64,000 bases of DNA, from assembly GCA_002919305.1 (NCBI GenBank), contig PKFB01000066.1:62001-126000 (forward strand). Reading direction: 5' to 3'. Under the pieces are notes generated by a model. The model ran no database searches. It had not been told where the DNA came from and was given only the letters and a program-made list of their open reading frames with translations. Made by a program: the position numbers and the translations under genes. Positions within the stretch are counted from its first letter, which is position 1. Each line of letters opens with the position of its first letter. Source of the DNA: Actinomycetales bacterium. GTDB taxonomy: Bacteria > Actinomycetota > Actinomycetes > Mycobacteriales > Micromonosporaceae. Shown one piece after another: positions 17,458 through 26,108 of this stretch.

Positions 17458-18687
17458 GTGTCTGAGCACCTCAGTATCGGCGACCGAGTCCGGGAGCTGC
17501 GTCGACGTCGCGGGCTCACTCAGCAGGAGTTAGTCCAAGCCGCCGGGTTAAGCCCGCAGGTGGTACGGACGTTAGAACTGGGCGGGTCAGTCCCTGTGGA
17601 AGCCCTGCTGTCGATCGCTCAGGTATTGGGCGTTCAGACAGCGACGCTGATGGCCCCTGGGGCGCCAGAGCCGTTCCAGGAGCAGGACCAGGAAGCGGTA
17701 CTGGCCGACATCAGGTCAGCGCTCCTTCCCCCTGAAGGCCCCGAGGGGCCGCTGTGGCCTCACCCCGACGTGGAGCCCGAACCCGATCTGCCTCGACTGC
17801 GGCAGGCGGTGGCCAAATTAGCCCGCCTGTACGACTCGGACCAGTACGACGAGATGGCCCAGCTGGCACCAGCCCTGGTCCGAAGCGCGCACTACCATGT
17901 AGCCGCCTTAGACGGGACACGAGAAGCGGTAGCGGTCCGCGGTGATCTCCTCGGTATCGTCAGCCGCTACCTGGTCCAAATTAGACAGCACGATCTGGCC
18001 CTCATCGCGCTCTACGACGCGCTCACCGATGCGCAACACGTCGAGAACGAACCCCTCATCAGCTCCGTGGTCACCAGCCAAGCCTGGACGATGATGCGCC
18101 AGGGCCGATTCGATGACGCCGAGCGACTGTGTACAACGTGGGCGGATGTTCTCCAACCGCGACTATCCACGGCAACCCCGGAGCAGCTGGCCGCGTGGGG
18201 TGCGCTACTCCGCCGCGCCGGCGCCGCCGCGCTCCGAAACAACAAGCCCGAGGAAGCCGAGGAATATACGACGCTGGCCACCACCGCGGCGACAAAGGCA
18301 GGCCGTGAAATAGGCGCCCCCGGCCATGCGACATTCGGCCCAGTCACCGCCGGTATCCAGCGCGTGGAGAACAAGCTGCTGCAGGGTCACCCGGATCAGG
18401 CGCTAGCAGAGGCCAAGACGGTACCGAAGAACGCGGGACGGATCAGCGGCTGGCCCCGTCACCAGGTCAACGTGGCACACGCAGCCATCCTGACCGGCGA
18501 CATCGACCGCGCCACCGAGATCATGACCGAGCTTCGGTTCAGTGTTCCCGGATGGCTCCGGTATCAGCTGTCAGCCCGGATCGTGACGCAGCAGATCCTC
18601 AAAAGCCGCGCCCACACGTTAAACGATGCACAGCGGGCCCTCGCGGATTTCTTCAGCGTTGAGGGCAGCGCTGAGGACGAGACCTAG
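17458..18687 (+). CDS. XRE-family HTH regulator with TPR-like C-terminal domain
   Basis: 409 residues from GTG 17458; GAGGAGG lies eight bases upstream. The N-terminal helix-turn-helix (RVRELRRRRGLTQQELVQAAGLSPQVVRTLE, residues about 8-40) is followed by a linker and long helical repeats (for example YLVQIRQHDLALIALYDALTDAQHV). This architecture is common in actinomycete developmental and signalling regulators, often paired with a small downstream gene, as here (18806). The ligand is unknown. Confidence 0.88.
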   Translation: MSEHLSIGDRVRELRRRRGLTQQELVQAAGLSPQVVRTLELGGSVPVEALLSIAQVLGVQTATLMAPGAPEPFQEQDQEAVLADIRSALLPPEGPEGPLWPHPDVEPEPDLPRLRQAVAKLARLYDSDQYDEMAQLAPALVRSAHYHVAALDGTREAVAVRGDLLGIVSRYLVQIRQHDLALIALYDALTDAQHVENEPLISSVVTSQAWTMMRQGRFDDAERLCTTWADVLQPRLSTATPEQLAAWGALLRRAGAAALRNNKPEEAEEYTTLATTAATKAGREIGAPGHATFGPVTAGIQRVENKLLQGHPDQALAEAKTVPKNAGRISGWPRHQVNVAHAAILTGDIDRATEIMTELRFSVPGWLRYQLSARIVTQQILKSRAHTLNDAQRALADFFSVEGSAEDET

Positions 18688-18805
18688 CGTCCCTATACGG
18701 CACGCCAGCCTTGATGACGCGTAATAAATCCGTAACGCTCCATATTTATGCTTTCACGATTACCAGTCGCGGTCTTCTCGTCGTCGGGTGTCATGGAGAA
18801 CGACG

Positions 18806-19060
18806 ATGACCAGTACGCAGCCACCAAGTAGGGCCCATGAGCTTGACCCCTGGTCACCGCCCTCCCAGACCAGCGATGCTGAGCTGTACCGAGCCCTGCA
18901 CAGCGACCTTCGGTGGCTGGTTTATCGGGAGATCGGAGACGACGGACAGTGCACGGGTTGGGTCGCCTGCCGCCCAAACAGCACCCCGCTCCGCGCTCCC
19001 AACGCCGCTGGGCTCGCCGAACTCCTCAACCAAACCCACGACGTCCCAGACACCCTCTGA
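18806..19060 (+). CDS. Small hypothetical protein paired with XRE regulator
   Basis: 84 residues from ATG 18806 with GGAG seven bases upstream. The core DAELYRALHSDLRWLVYREI plus GWVACRPNSTPLRAPNAAGLAELL looks like a compact alpha/beta domain; there is no hydrophobic segment. It is separated from the regulator by 118 bases and followed by a strong terminator, so it closes the unit. It does not look like DUF397, the usual partner of such regulators. Function unknown. Confidence 0.7.
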   Translation: MTSTQPPSRAHELDPWSPPSQTSDAELYRALHSDLRWLVYREIGDDGQCTGWVACRPNSTPLRAPNAAGLAELLNQTHDVPDTL

Positions 19061-19072
19061 GTCTGACCAGAC

Positions 19073-19118
19073 GGCCGGGGCGGGTCTGCCAGTGCCTGCT
19101 TTTCTCCCCGCCCCGGCC
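19073..19118 (+). terminator. Terminator after XRE/small-protein unit
   Basis: GGCCGGGGCGGG and CCCGCCCCGGCC pair perfectly over 12 bases around a 22-base loop, 12 bases past the stop codon. Confidence 0.8.
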
Positions 19119-19628
19119 TCTTACTAGAGCCCTGCCCAGGTCACCGCTGGTCTCCTAGCCGCTCCCCTCCCCAAGCTGAACATCGGTACCCTTCGGGGAT
19201 TAGGAAGCCACGTTGAGCACTCAGCTCAGAGCCACATCCATGATCATCTAACTTTGACGCTCTGACCAGCACAGATGCACAACCGCCGGACCGCTGCAAA
19301 AATCGACCCAACCAAGCCTCGAAAAGCAGCCCTGACCTGCGACTTGAGGTTAGGGTTGCTTCATCACCCCTAGAAGGATCGCGTCTAACGAAGTGGTTCT
19401 CGAGCGCCCTGTAGCAGCACCGAACGTCACGGCGAGAGAGCTGGTTCGCTGGAGCAGAAGACACTGCCAGCATATAGGTGCGCCCGCAGACACGGTGAAA
19501 GCGCGTACCCCAAGTGATCAGGCAGAAATCAAGCGATGTCAGCGCAGCGACAGGGCCTGAAGCGGTGGTTGTTCAGATCCGGCCGGGTGCGGTGAGCCAC
19601 GCCGGACCAGCGGCTCACGCAGCCGCGG
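19119..19628. other. Gene-free region
   Basis: About 510 bases, visibly lower in GC than its surroundings between 19200 and 19480. A minus-strand open frame at 19141-19473 lacks GC-biased third positions and recognisable features, so I do not call it. I see no RNA gene. Confidence 0.4.
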
Positions 19629-20378
19629 CTACCCGCGTAACCGGTTCGGCAGGTCCAGGATTGAGGTGAGCCGACGCTCCTCAGGCACCGCCGCTTGCCG
19701 GTCCGGGTCGATCAGGAACGCTCGGATGCCGAGCCGTTCGGGGCCGACGAAGTCTGGTTCATAGGTGTCGCCGACGAATACGGCTTCCTCAGCGTCGATC
19801 CCTAAGGCTGACAGTGCGGTGGTGTAGATCGCCGGGTGTGGTTTGCGCCAGCCCACTTCGATCGAGGTGATGACGGCGTCGAAGTACGGCAGCAGCCCCA
19901 TCGCTTTCAGGTGTTCGGACACCAGGTCGGCTTCGTGGGCGTTGCTGACGACCGCGAGTCGACGCCCGTCCGCCAGTTGCCGGATCATGTCGGCCACGCC
20001 GGGTAGGTGGCGGACTCCGGCGCTCCACTCCCGGACGTACACGGCGGTGAAGGTCTCTACCTCGGCGTCGCTAGGTCGGCGTCCAAGCACTGTAGTGAGG
20101 AAGCCAGCGCTGACGTCCGTGACAGGGAACTCACGGTGGTCGGCGGCGCTTCGCTGGTCGAACTCGCTCCAGGTCGCCACCCATGTGTCGAGGAACAGTT
20201 GGTAGTCCAAGTCGGCGCCGAACCGCCGCACTAGGTCGTAGGAGCGGGCGTACCCTTGGTCGGCGCGGCTGCGGGTGTAGGCGACGAGGGTGCCGAAAAA
20301 GTCGAACAGGATGTGAGGACGGTGGGCGGGACGCACCCTCGCATCATCCCAACGATGGGGCCGAGTCACCACCGTCAC
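19629..20378 (-). CDS. HAD-superfamily hydrolase
   Basis: 249 residues. Motif I is FDFFGTLVAY, with Phe where phosphatases have the second Asp, as in haloacid-dehalogenase-like subfamily members. Motif II is LAVVSNAHEADL, motif III Lys lies in GWRKPHPAIY, and motif IV is AVFVGDTYEPDFVGPERLG. The long helical insert after motif I is a type-1 cap. Start GTG 20378 has GAAGGGCG beside it; a later GTG would trim about 15 residues. Loss of the second Asp argues against ordinary phosphatase activity. Confidence 0.85.
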   Translation of the reverse strand: MTVVTRPHRWDDARVRPAHRPHILFDFFGTLVAYTRSRADQGYARSYDLVRRFGADLDYQLFLDTWVATWSEFDQRSAADHREFPVTDVSAGFLTTVLGRRPSDAEVETFTAVYVREWSAGVRHLPGVADMIRQLADGRRLAVVSNAHEADLVSEHLKAMGLLPYFDAVITSIEVGWRKPHPAIYTTALSALGIDAEEAVFVGDTYEPDFVGPERLGIRAFLIDPDRQAAVPEERRLTSILDLPNRLRG

Positions 20379-20400
20379 CGCCCTTCAAGCAGCAGAGATA

Positions 20401-20422
20401 TTCCCCATTAAATTGATGGGAA
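20401..20422. promoter_or_regulatory. Imperfect palindrome in HAD / sulfur-locus divergent promoter
   Basis: CCAT-N7-ATGG forms the core (20404-20418), with TTCC and GGAA arms outside and AT-rich sequence inside. It lies just upstream of the HAD start and about 40 bases before the leader peptide ORF, so it is placed to regulate either. Confidence 0.4.
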
Positions 20423-20461
20423 TAGTTGCCTACCTCTTCGGGATCACCTATCGTCGGAAAC

Positions 20462-20539
20462 ATGAGCCGGGTGTATGCGCCAAGCGGAGCGGTCGGGACG
20501 CACCGCCGCGTCCCAGCCGCTTGCCGATGTTCACGTTGA
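20462..20539 (+). CDS. Putative cysteine-containing leader peptide
   Basis: A 25-codon ORF ending ...GTHRRVPAACRCSR then TGA, with Cys codons TGC and TGT three and five codons before the stop. It resembles the short leader peptides annotated upstream of actinomycete sulfur-assimilation genes (basic/His-Arg stretch then terminal Cys). A hairpin begins on the stop codon, and the sulfur-type ABC operon starts 386 bases downstream. The ribosome site (GGAA) is weak. If real, ribosome stalling on Cys codons would sense cysteine supply. Confidence 0.5.
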   Translation: MSRVYAPSGAVGTHRRVPAACRCSR

Positions 20540-20564
20540 GCGGTCACCCAGTCGCCTGGCCGCT
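20539..20564 (+). promoter_or_regulatory. Hairpin abutting the leader-peptide stop codon
   Basis: AGCGG-N4-CCAG-tcgc-CTGG-CCGCT: nine base pairs with a one-sided four-base bulge, starting at the last base of the leader's TGA. It could be an attenuator or anti-SD structure that depends on ribosome position. Confidence 0.45.
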
Positions 20565-20925
20565 GGTTCCCCTCGTTTATCGGAGCATCGTGACCGGCGG
20601 ATCGGGACGGCGCGCCGTAGCGCCACCCGAGAGAGTCTCCCGATGGAGCGCGCCGGATCCGGCCCCATTTCCCGCTGCACTCTTCACTCGGTGATCCCCA
20701 TGCCCGGCAGCGGTTGTAGCTGCCGGACGGGCACGCATCCGATCAGTACCGATTCGCTCCGCCGGTCCTTGTGAACGCATGGCCACGCACCGACGCGTGG
20801 CTTCCATACCACTACCCCCGCCCACCGGCACCGCCGGCGATTCTTCGTCGACCCCGCCGGCGTGGCTGGCGGGCCCTGTCCGCCTGTCGGCGGCCCCACC
20901 CTTTGTGTCACTCAGAGGAGACCAT

Positions 20926-21948
20926 ATGCATACCACCGCACCTTCCCGGCAGTGGACGCCTACGCGCGGCCACCCCAGCGCGCGCCCGCGCGTACCCCTG
21001 CTGTCTGTCATCGCCCTGGTGATGGCGTTGCTGGCGGCGGCGTGCGGCCGGGGCGGGGAGGCGTCTGGGGAGGACGGTTTCACGCTGCGGATCGGGATGA
21101 CCTCGGTCACCGGGACACCGCAGGGCAACCTGGGCTGGGGGCATGAGCATGACCTGTTCCTGGAGGCGCTGCGTCCGGCGGGGGTTACCGACATTGAGTT
21201 CTCGTTCTTCCAGGCCGGGACCGACGTCAGCTCGGCGTTGGTGAGCGGGGCGATCGATGTGGCGGTTACGGGAGACTTCCCGGCTCTAGCCACGCGAGGC
21301 AGTGGCGCCCAGACCCGCCTGCTCGGGCTGGCGGCGATCAACGGTGACACCTGGCTGATTGGTCGGCAGGACGGTCCGACCACGATCGAGGGCCTGGTCG
21401 GGGGCACCGTCACCGCTCCGCACGGCACGATCCGGCACCGGGTGGCCTACGGTCTGCTGCACGCCGCTGGGTTGGAGGACCAGATCGAGATCGCCAATGT
21501 TCCCACCCCGGAATCGCTGTCTGGGCTGGCGAGTGGCTCGATTGACGCCACGGTGGTGGGTGGGGTCACCGCCGTTGAGCTGGAGCAGGAGGGCTACATC
21601 GTCATCGATCGCGCGTCGAATCACCCAGAGCTGCTGAGTACCGAACCGACCACCGCGCTGCAGGAGTTCCTGGACGCCCACCCTGGCTTCGTGGAGGCCT
21701 GGCAGGAGGCGTTGGTCACCGTCAACCAGCACATCCGCCAGAACGCGGAGGCCTACTGGGAGTACGTGGCTGACCTGGAGGACACCACGGCGGAGGTCGC
21801 GGCGGTAGCCGAGCCGGTGGAGCGGTACAACACCGAGCCGTTCCCCGAGGAGGGGATCCGGCAGCTGGCGGCGACCCAGCAGTTCCTGCGTGAGCAGGGC
21901 CTGCTGGAAAGCGACTTCGACATCGATGAATGGATCGTGCGGCCGTGA
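20926..21948 (+). CDS. ABC transporter substrate-binding lipoprotein (SsuA/NMT1-like)
   Basis: 340 residues from ATG 20926, which has GAGGAG five bases upstream; the longer open frame before it is discarded. A signal peptide ends in the lipobox LLAAAC. The mature part has the SsuA-like pattern: RIGMTSVTGTPQGN, FSFFQAGTDVSSALVSGAIDVAVTGDFPAL, ASGSIDATVVGGVTAVELE, and a helical C-terminus. It belongs to an operon with permease, ATPase, flavoprotein and ferredoxin, overlapping or nearly so. Aliphatic sulfonates or related organosulfur compounds are the likely ligands, inferred from family and the leader. Confidence 0.9.
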   Translation: MHTTAPSRQWTPTRGHPSARPRVPLLSVIALVMALLAAACGRGGEASGEDGFTLRIGMTSVTGTPQGNLGWGHEHDLFLEALRPAGVTDIEFSFFQAGTDVSSALVSGAIDVAVTGDFPALATRGSGAQTRLLGLAAINGDTWLIGRQDGPTTIEGLVGGTVTAPHGTIRHRVAYGLLHAAGLEDQIEIANVPTPESLSGLASGSIDATVVGGVTAVELEQEGYIVIDRASNHPELLSTEPTTALQEFLDAHPGFVEAWQEALVTVNQHIRQNAEAYWEYVADLEDTTAEVAAVAEPVERYNTEPFPEEGIRQLAATQQFLREQGLLESDFDIDEWIVRP

Positions 21949-22832
21949 CAACCCTGGATTCTCGCGTGACGACGCCTGTGGGCTCCCTCGCGGCGAGCCG
22001 GGAGCCCAGGCCGTCCCCTCCGACGACGCTTATTGAGGTCGCTGGCCCGTCGCGGCCGACGAAGCGGGTTCTCCTCCCCCGCTGGCTGCGCAAGCTGTAC
22101 GGGCCGGTGGCGTTGCTGCTGCTGTGGTGGTCGACGTCGGCCACGGGGTTGCTGGACCCTGACCTGTTCCCCCCGCCGGGCGCGGTGGTGGGCGCCACCA
22201 CCGACTTGATCGCCGACGGTGAGTTGTTCCTTCACGTGTGGGCCTCGATTCAACGGGTGTTGTACGGCCTGCTGTTCGGGGTGCTCGGTGGCACGGTGCT
22301 GGCGGTGTTGTCTGGGCTGACCCGGATCGGTGAGGACCTGCTTGACTCCACCATGCAGATCCTCAAGGCGGTCCCTAACTACGCCCTCACCCCACTGCTG
22401 ATCATGTGGATGGGGATCGGTGAGGAGCCGAAGATCCTGCTGATCGCGCTCGGCGTCGGGATCGCCATCTACATCAACACCTACAGCGCCATCCGGGGCG
22501 TGGATAACGCGTTGGTGGAGGCGGCGACCACCTTGGGGGCGAGCCGGGCCGCCCTGATCTGGCACGTCATCCTGCCCGGGAGCCTGCCCGGTTTCCTGGT
22601 GGGGCTGCGGCTGGCGCTCAGCGGCGCCTGGTTGAGCCTGATCTTCGCCGAGACCATCAACACCACCGAGGGCATCGGATACCTCATGACGCGGGCACAG
22701 AACCTGCTGCAGTCGGAGGTGTCCGTCCTGATCCTGGTGATCTACGCCGTGATCGGGATGATCAGCTACGCGTTCGTCCGCTTCCTGGAACGGAGGTTGC
22801 TGGCATGGCGTCCCGGCTTCCAGGGGACGTGA
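21945..22832 (+). CDS. ABC transporter permease (SsuC/TauC-like)
   Basis: 295 residues; GTG 21945 overlaps the previous stop (GTGA). About six transmembrane segments follow a 50-residue polar N-terminus. The EAA loop is EAATTLGASRAALIWHVILPGSLPGFLVGLRLALSGAWL, typical of sulfonate/nitrate/taurine permeases. It forms the channel of the importer with the next gene. Confidence 0.92.
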   Translation: MTTLDSRVTTPVGSLAASREPRPSPPTTLIEVAGPSRPTKRVLLPRWLRKLYGPVALLLLWWSTSATGLLDPDLFPPPGAVVGATTDLIADGELFLHVWASIQRVLYGLLFGVLGGTVLAVLSGLTRIGEDLLDSTMQILKAVPNYALTPLLIMWMGIGEEPKILLIALGVGIAIYINTYSAIRGVDNALVEAATTLGASRAALIWHVILPGSLPGFLVGLRLALSGAWLSLIFAETINTTEGIGYLMTRAQNLLQSEVSVLILVIYAVIGMISYAFVRFLERRLLAWRPGFQGT

Positions 22833-23707
22833 TCCCCTCCGCTTCCAACGCCCCTGTCCCCGAGGGGCAGGCGCCGCCGGAAGCGGCCGTGGTGGTCACG
22901 GGGGTCAGGCGCCGCTTCGGCGACCACACGGTGCTGGACGGCCTGGATCTGACCATCGGCGCGGGGGAATTCGTGGCGATGCTGGGGCACAGCGGGTCTG
23001 GCAAGAGCACCCTGCTGCGGGCCCTGGCGGGTCTGGATCCGGAGGTGACGGGTTCGGTCCTGGTCCCGCCGCAACGCGCGGTGGTGTTCCAGCATCCGCG
23101 TCTGCTGCCGTGGAAACGGGTGCTGGCCAACGTCATCTTCAACCTGCGGGAGCCCGATGCGCGTCAGCGCGGGTACGCCGCGTTGGAAGAGGTGGGGTTG
23201 GCCAGTCACGCACGGGCCTGGCCCGCCACCCTGTCCGGTGGTGAAGCGCAGCGGGTGGCGCTGGCCCGCGCCCTGGTGCGCCGGCCTCACCTGTTGCTGC
23301 TGGATGAGCCGTTCGGCGCGTTGGACGCCTTGACCCGGATCAAGATGTACGCGCTGCTCAAACGGCTCTGCCATCGCTACCGGCCGGCGGTGCTGCTAGT
23401 GACCCATGACGTGGATGAGGCGATCCTGTTGGCCGACCGGGTGGTTGTCCTGCAGGGGGGACGGATCTCGCTGGACCTGCCCGTGACGCTCCCGACACCC
23501 AGGTCGCGTTCGGAGGCCGGTTTTACGGCCCTGCGTGCTCGCCTATTGAGCGCTTTGGGTGTTGAGGAGCGTGTTGGTGACGCCGACCCCCGGGACGCGT
23601 CCCAGGGCGACGCTGCTCTCCAGGCTGCGGACCCCACCGACGGGGTCGACTCCTCGGGTGCGCGTTCGTGGTCGGCGGTTGCGGATTCACCGGAGGTGTC
23701 GCGGTGA
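22805..23707 (+). CDS. ABC transporter ATPase (SsuB/TauB-like)
   Basis: 300 residues starting inside the permease end (28-base overlap), with GGAGG eight bases upstream. Walker A is GHSGSGKSTL, the Q-loop region VFQHPRLLPWKRV, the signature LSGGEAQRVALARAL, Walker B LLLLDEPFGALD and H-loop VTHDVDEA. The C-terminal 60 residues are a low-complexity extension rich in D, S and P that is not needed for the fold. Confidence 0.93.
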   Translation: MASRLPGDVIPSASNAPVPEGQAPPEAAVVVTGVRRRFGDHTVLDGLDLTIGAGEFVAMLGHSGSGKSTLLRALAGLDPEVTGSVLVPPQRAVVFQHPRLLPWKRVLANVIFNLREPDARQRGYAALEEVGLASHARAWPATLSGGEAQRVALARALVRRPHLLLLDEPFGALDALTRIKMYALLKRLCHRYRPAVLLVTHDVDEAILLADRVVVLQGGRISLDLPVTLPTPRSRSEAGFTALRARLLSALGVEERVGDADPRDASQGDAALQAADPTDGVDSSGARSWSAVADSPEVSR

Positions 23708-25305
23708 GTGTTGGTGTGACGGTCAGCGGCGCCGCTGGGCCGGAGAGGGATGTTCTGGAGGCGGATGTCCTGGTCATCGGGGGCGGCCCAGCCGGCGCGT
23801 GGGCGGCGTGGAGCGCGGCCCGGCACGGCGCGCAGGTGGTGCTTGTGGAGAAGGGCTACCTGGGCAGCAGCGGCGCCACGGCCCCGGGTGGGACGAACCT
23901 GCTGTATGTGCCGCCGGATCCGGTGCTGCGGGAGGCCGCCGTGGCCGATCGGCTCGCCGCGGGTGGCCAGCTCAATGAGGTCCGGTGGATCCACCGGGTT
24001 CTCGACGGCGTCTACGAAAGCCTCGCGCTGGTGGAGGAGTGGGGGTACCCGTTCGTCCGGGACGCCGAGGGGGTTCCCTTGCGTAATCACCTGCAGGGGC
24101 CGGAGTATATGCGCTTGATGCGCCGGGTGGTGCGGCGTGCCGGGGTAAGGATCCTGGACCAGTGCCCGGCCTTGGAGCTGTTGGCCGATGCCCACGGCGT
24201 CGGGGGCGCCCGTGGCCTGAACCGGCTTACCGGTCGGGATTGGGAGGTACGCGCGTCGGCTGTGGTGCTGGCCACCGGTGGCTGCGCTTTCCTCAGCAAA
24301 GGCCTGGGCTGCAACGTGCTAACCGGGGATGGCCTGTTGATGGGGGCCGAGGTCGGGGCGGAGCTGTCCGGGATGGAGTTCAGCCGCGCCTACGGCACCA
24401 GCGCCGAATACGGCACCGTGACGCGTAACCGGCTGCTGAACTTCGCCACCCTGTACGCCGCCGACGGCACCGTCCTGCCGCGCCGGTCCCGGGACGCGAT
24501 CGCCCGGGCGCTGCTGCGTGGTCCGGTGTACGCGGTGCTGGATCGCGCCGACACCCCTGACAAGCGGGCGCTGCTGCGCCGCTCGCACGCGGTCTTCTTC
24601 CTGCCTTATGACCGGGCGGGCATTGACCCGTTCCGGCAGCGGTTCCCCATTACTCTCCGTTTCGAGGGGACGGTACGCGGGGTCGGTGGGCTCCGGTTGG
24701 TCGGGGACGATTGCCGCACCACGGTGCCCGGGTTGTACGCGGCCGGCGACGCCGCTTCCCGGGAACGCTCGCACGGCGCCATCACCGGGGGTGGCGCGTA
24801 CAACGCCGCGTGGGCGATCTGCTCGGGCCGCTGGGCGGGGGCCGGTGCGGCGCTCTACGCGCGGACGGTGGGTGCTGTCCGGGATCGGCGTTTGAAGCCG
24901 GTGGGGCGGGCCGGTCTACGGCCTGAGAACGGGGCCGGCCGGATCGATGAGGCCGCGGTCGTGGAGGCGGTGCGCCGTCAGACGGTGCCGCTTCAGATCA
25001 GCTACTTCCGCAGCGAACCGGTGCTGCGGAAAGCACTGTCCCAAGTGGACTCACTGTGGCCGGCGGTTCACGGGACCCCGGGGCGTGGCATCCGGGAGCG
25101 GGTACGCGCCCGGGAAGCAGCAGCCATGGTCGCGACCGCGCGGTGGATGCACACCGCGTCGCTGACGCGTCGGGAAAGCCGGGGCATGCACATCCTGGCC
25201 GAGTACCCCCACCAGGATCCCGCGCAGGCTCACCGCCTGGTCCTGTCGGGTCTGGACCACATCACTATCCGTCCTGAGCCGGTCCCCCAAGGAGGAGCCG
25301 CGTGA
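23704..25305 (+). CDS. FAD-dependent oxidoreductase (fumarate-reductase/AprA-like flavoprotein)
   Basis: 533 residues; GTG 23704 overlaps the ATPase stop. N-terminal FAD motif VLVIGGGPAGAWAAWSAARHGAQVVLVEKG, then GSSGATAPGG, VVLATGGCAF, and late FAD contact VPGLYAAGDAASRERSHGAITGGGAYNAAWA. Order and motifs follow the succinate dehydrogenase/adenylylsulfate reductase flavoprotein fold. The following gene encodes a 2x[4Fe-4S] ferredoxin, so the pair resembles AprAB or a similar redox couple. In a sulfur importer operon it may reduce or oxidatively release sulfur from the imported compound; the reaction is inference. Confidence 0.88.
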   Translation: MSVGVTVSGAAGPERDVLEADVLVIGGGPAGAWAAWSAARHGAQVVLVEKGYLGSSGATAPGGTNLLYVPPDPVLREAAVADRLAAGGQLNEVRWIHRVLDGVYESLALVEEWGYPFVRDAEGVPLRNHLQGPEYMRLMRRVVRRAGVRILDQCPALELLADAHGVGGARGLNRLTGRDWEVRASAVVLATGGCAFLSKGLGCNVLTGDGLLMGAEVGAELSGMEFSRAYGTSAEYGTVTRNRLLNFATLYAADGTVLPRRSRDAIARALLRGPVYAVLDRADTPDKRALLRRSHAVFFLPYDRAGIDPFRQRFPITLRFEGTVRGVGGLRLVGDDCRTTVPGLYAAGDAASRERSHGAITGGGAYNAAWAICSGRWAGAGAALYARTVGAVRDRRLKPVGRAGLRPENGAGRIDEAAVVEAVRRQTVPLQISYFRSEPVLRKALSQVDSLWPAVHGTPGRGIRERVRAREAAAMVATARWMHTASLTRRESRGMHILAEYPHQDPAQAHRLVLSGLDHITIRPEPVPQGGAA

Positions 25306-25649
25306 TCGAGCTCATCAGCGCCGACCGTTGTATCTCCTGTGGACTGTGCGTGAAGGTATGCCCCACCAACGTTTTCGACGGCGCCGTCGGTGAGGTGCCC
25401 CGGATCGCCCGGCAGTCGGACTGCCAGACCTGCTACATGTGTGAGGCGTACTGCCCTGTCGACGCCCTGTACGTGGCCCCCTACGCCGATAAGTCGGTGC
25501 CCGTGGATGAGGCGACGCTGCAGGCCACCGGGTTGTTGGGCAGCTGGCGGGCGACCCTGGGGTGGGGTGCTGGACGGACCCGACTGGCCGCGGTGGACAC
25601 CACTCCCTTCCTCGACGAGCTCGAGCGGGAGATCGAACGCAGCGCTTGA
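25302..25649 (+). CDS. 2x[4Fe-4S] ferredoxin, partner of the flavoprotein
   Basis: 115 residues; GTG 25302 overlaps the previous stop by four bases. Two complete cluster motifs, CISCGLCVKVCP and CQTCYMCEAYCP, fill the N-terminal 60 residues; the C-terminal part is short and polar. Translational coupling suggests a stoichiometric complex with the flavoprotein, like the beta subunit of AprAB. It is the last gene of the operon, followed by two terminators. Confidence 0.9.
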   Translation: MIELISADRCISCGLCVKVCPTNVFDGAVGEVPRIARQSDCQTCYMCEAYCPVDALYVAPYADKSVPVDEATLQATGLLGSWRATLGWGAGRTRLAAVDTTPFLDELEREIERSA

Positions 25650-25654
25650 CAGAG

Positions 25655-25686
25655 CGGTCCGGGGCTCGGCGTCACTACCCGGACCG
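25655..25686 (+). terminator. Terminator 1 after sulfur-type operon
   Basis: CGGTCCGGG and CCCGGACCG form a nine-base perfect stem six bases after the stop codon, followed by TTCTTG. Confidence 0.75.
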
Positions 25687-25697
25687 TTCTTGTCATC

Positions 25698-25732
25698 GGG
25701 GCCGGCGGAAGTGCCCACCACCCGCCGGCCCC
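25698..25732 (+). terminator. Terminator 2, tandem with the first
   Basis: GGGGCCGGCGG and CCGCCGGCCCC pair over 11 bases, a second strong hairpin 12 bases after the first. Confidence 0.65.
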
Positions 25733-25973
25733 GCCGCAGTTCACCAGTCACCCAACATTCATGCGGCGAATGCCGGCGTTTTCTTCTCAATGACGCTCTG
25801 CGGCCGCGGTGGTTTTTCGCAAATCACACGGCGGGCCGGATTGGAGCGAGGGCGCGTACCCCGATAACAGCTTCTTCCAGGCTTTGGAAGTCTTTACAGA
25901 ACAGAGTGTCGCCCCTGTTGCCAGCCCTGAATGCCGGGTACGGCACGTCATGGCATAGGCTGAGGAAGGTTGA

Positions 25974-25988
25974 TTACCACGGAGGTAA
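25974..25988. promoter_or_regulatory. Inverted repeat TTACC-N5-GGTAA
   Basis: Perfect five-base arms about 120 bases upstream of the LacI start. Confidence 0.3.
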
Positions 25989-26034
25989 GCGCCCTCATAG
26001 GCACTTCTCGTAACCCCCGTAGTATCCACCGCAA

Positions 26035-26057
26035 GATTTTCCAGGATTGGGAAAGTC
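26035..26057. promoter_or_regulatory. Inverted repeat upstream of LacI gene
   Basis: GATTTTCC and GGAAAGTC arms match at seven of eight positions around a seven-base centre, 50 bases before the start codon; a candidate autoregulatory operator. Confidence 0.4.
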
Positions 26058-26108
26058 ATTTCACAACTGAACTATTCAGCATCAAAACGCAACAGGGGGT
26101 GCGTTACA

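Larger units (their letters stand above)
25733..26108. other. LacI promoter region
   Basis: About 375 bases without a gene. Two inverted repeats lie in the last 135 bases (25974-25988 and 26035-26057), plausible autoregulatory sites for the LacI protein downstream. Confidence 0.4.

Noticed and set aside
19141..19473. 110-codon minus-strand frame in the gene-free region
   Set aside because: Third codon positions are not GC-biased as in genes here, there is no ribosome site and no recognisable motif.
20400..20925. SAM-type riboswitch upstream of the sulfur-type operon
   Set aside because: I looked for the conserved SAM-I/SAM-IV core (for example GGCAACC) and did not find it; the leader-peptide explanation fits better.
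20779..20925. Upstream extension of the substrate-binding protein beginning MATHRRVAS
   Set aside because: A perfectly placed GAGGAG before ATG 20926 and the signal peptide position support the shorter start; the HRRV similarity to the leader peptide is only noted.
25787..26059. 90-codon minus-strand frame upstream of LacI
   Set aside because: It covers the probable LacI promoter and inverted repeats, and its composition is not gene-like.
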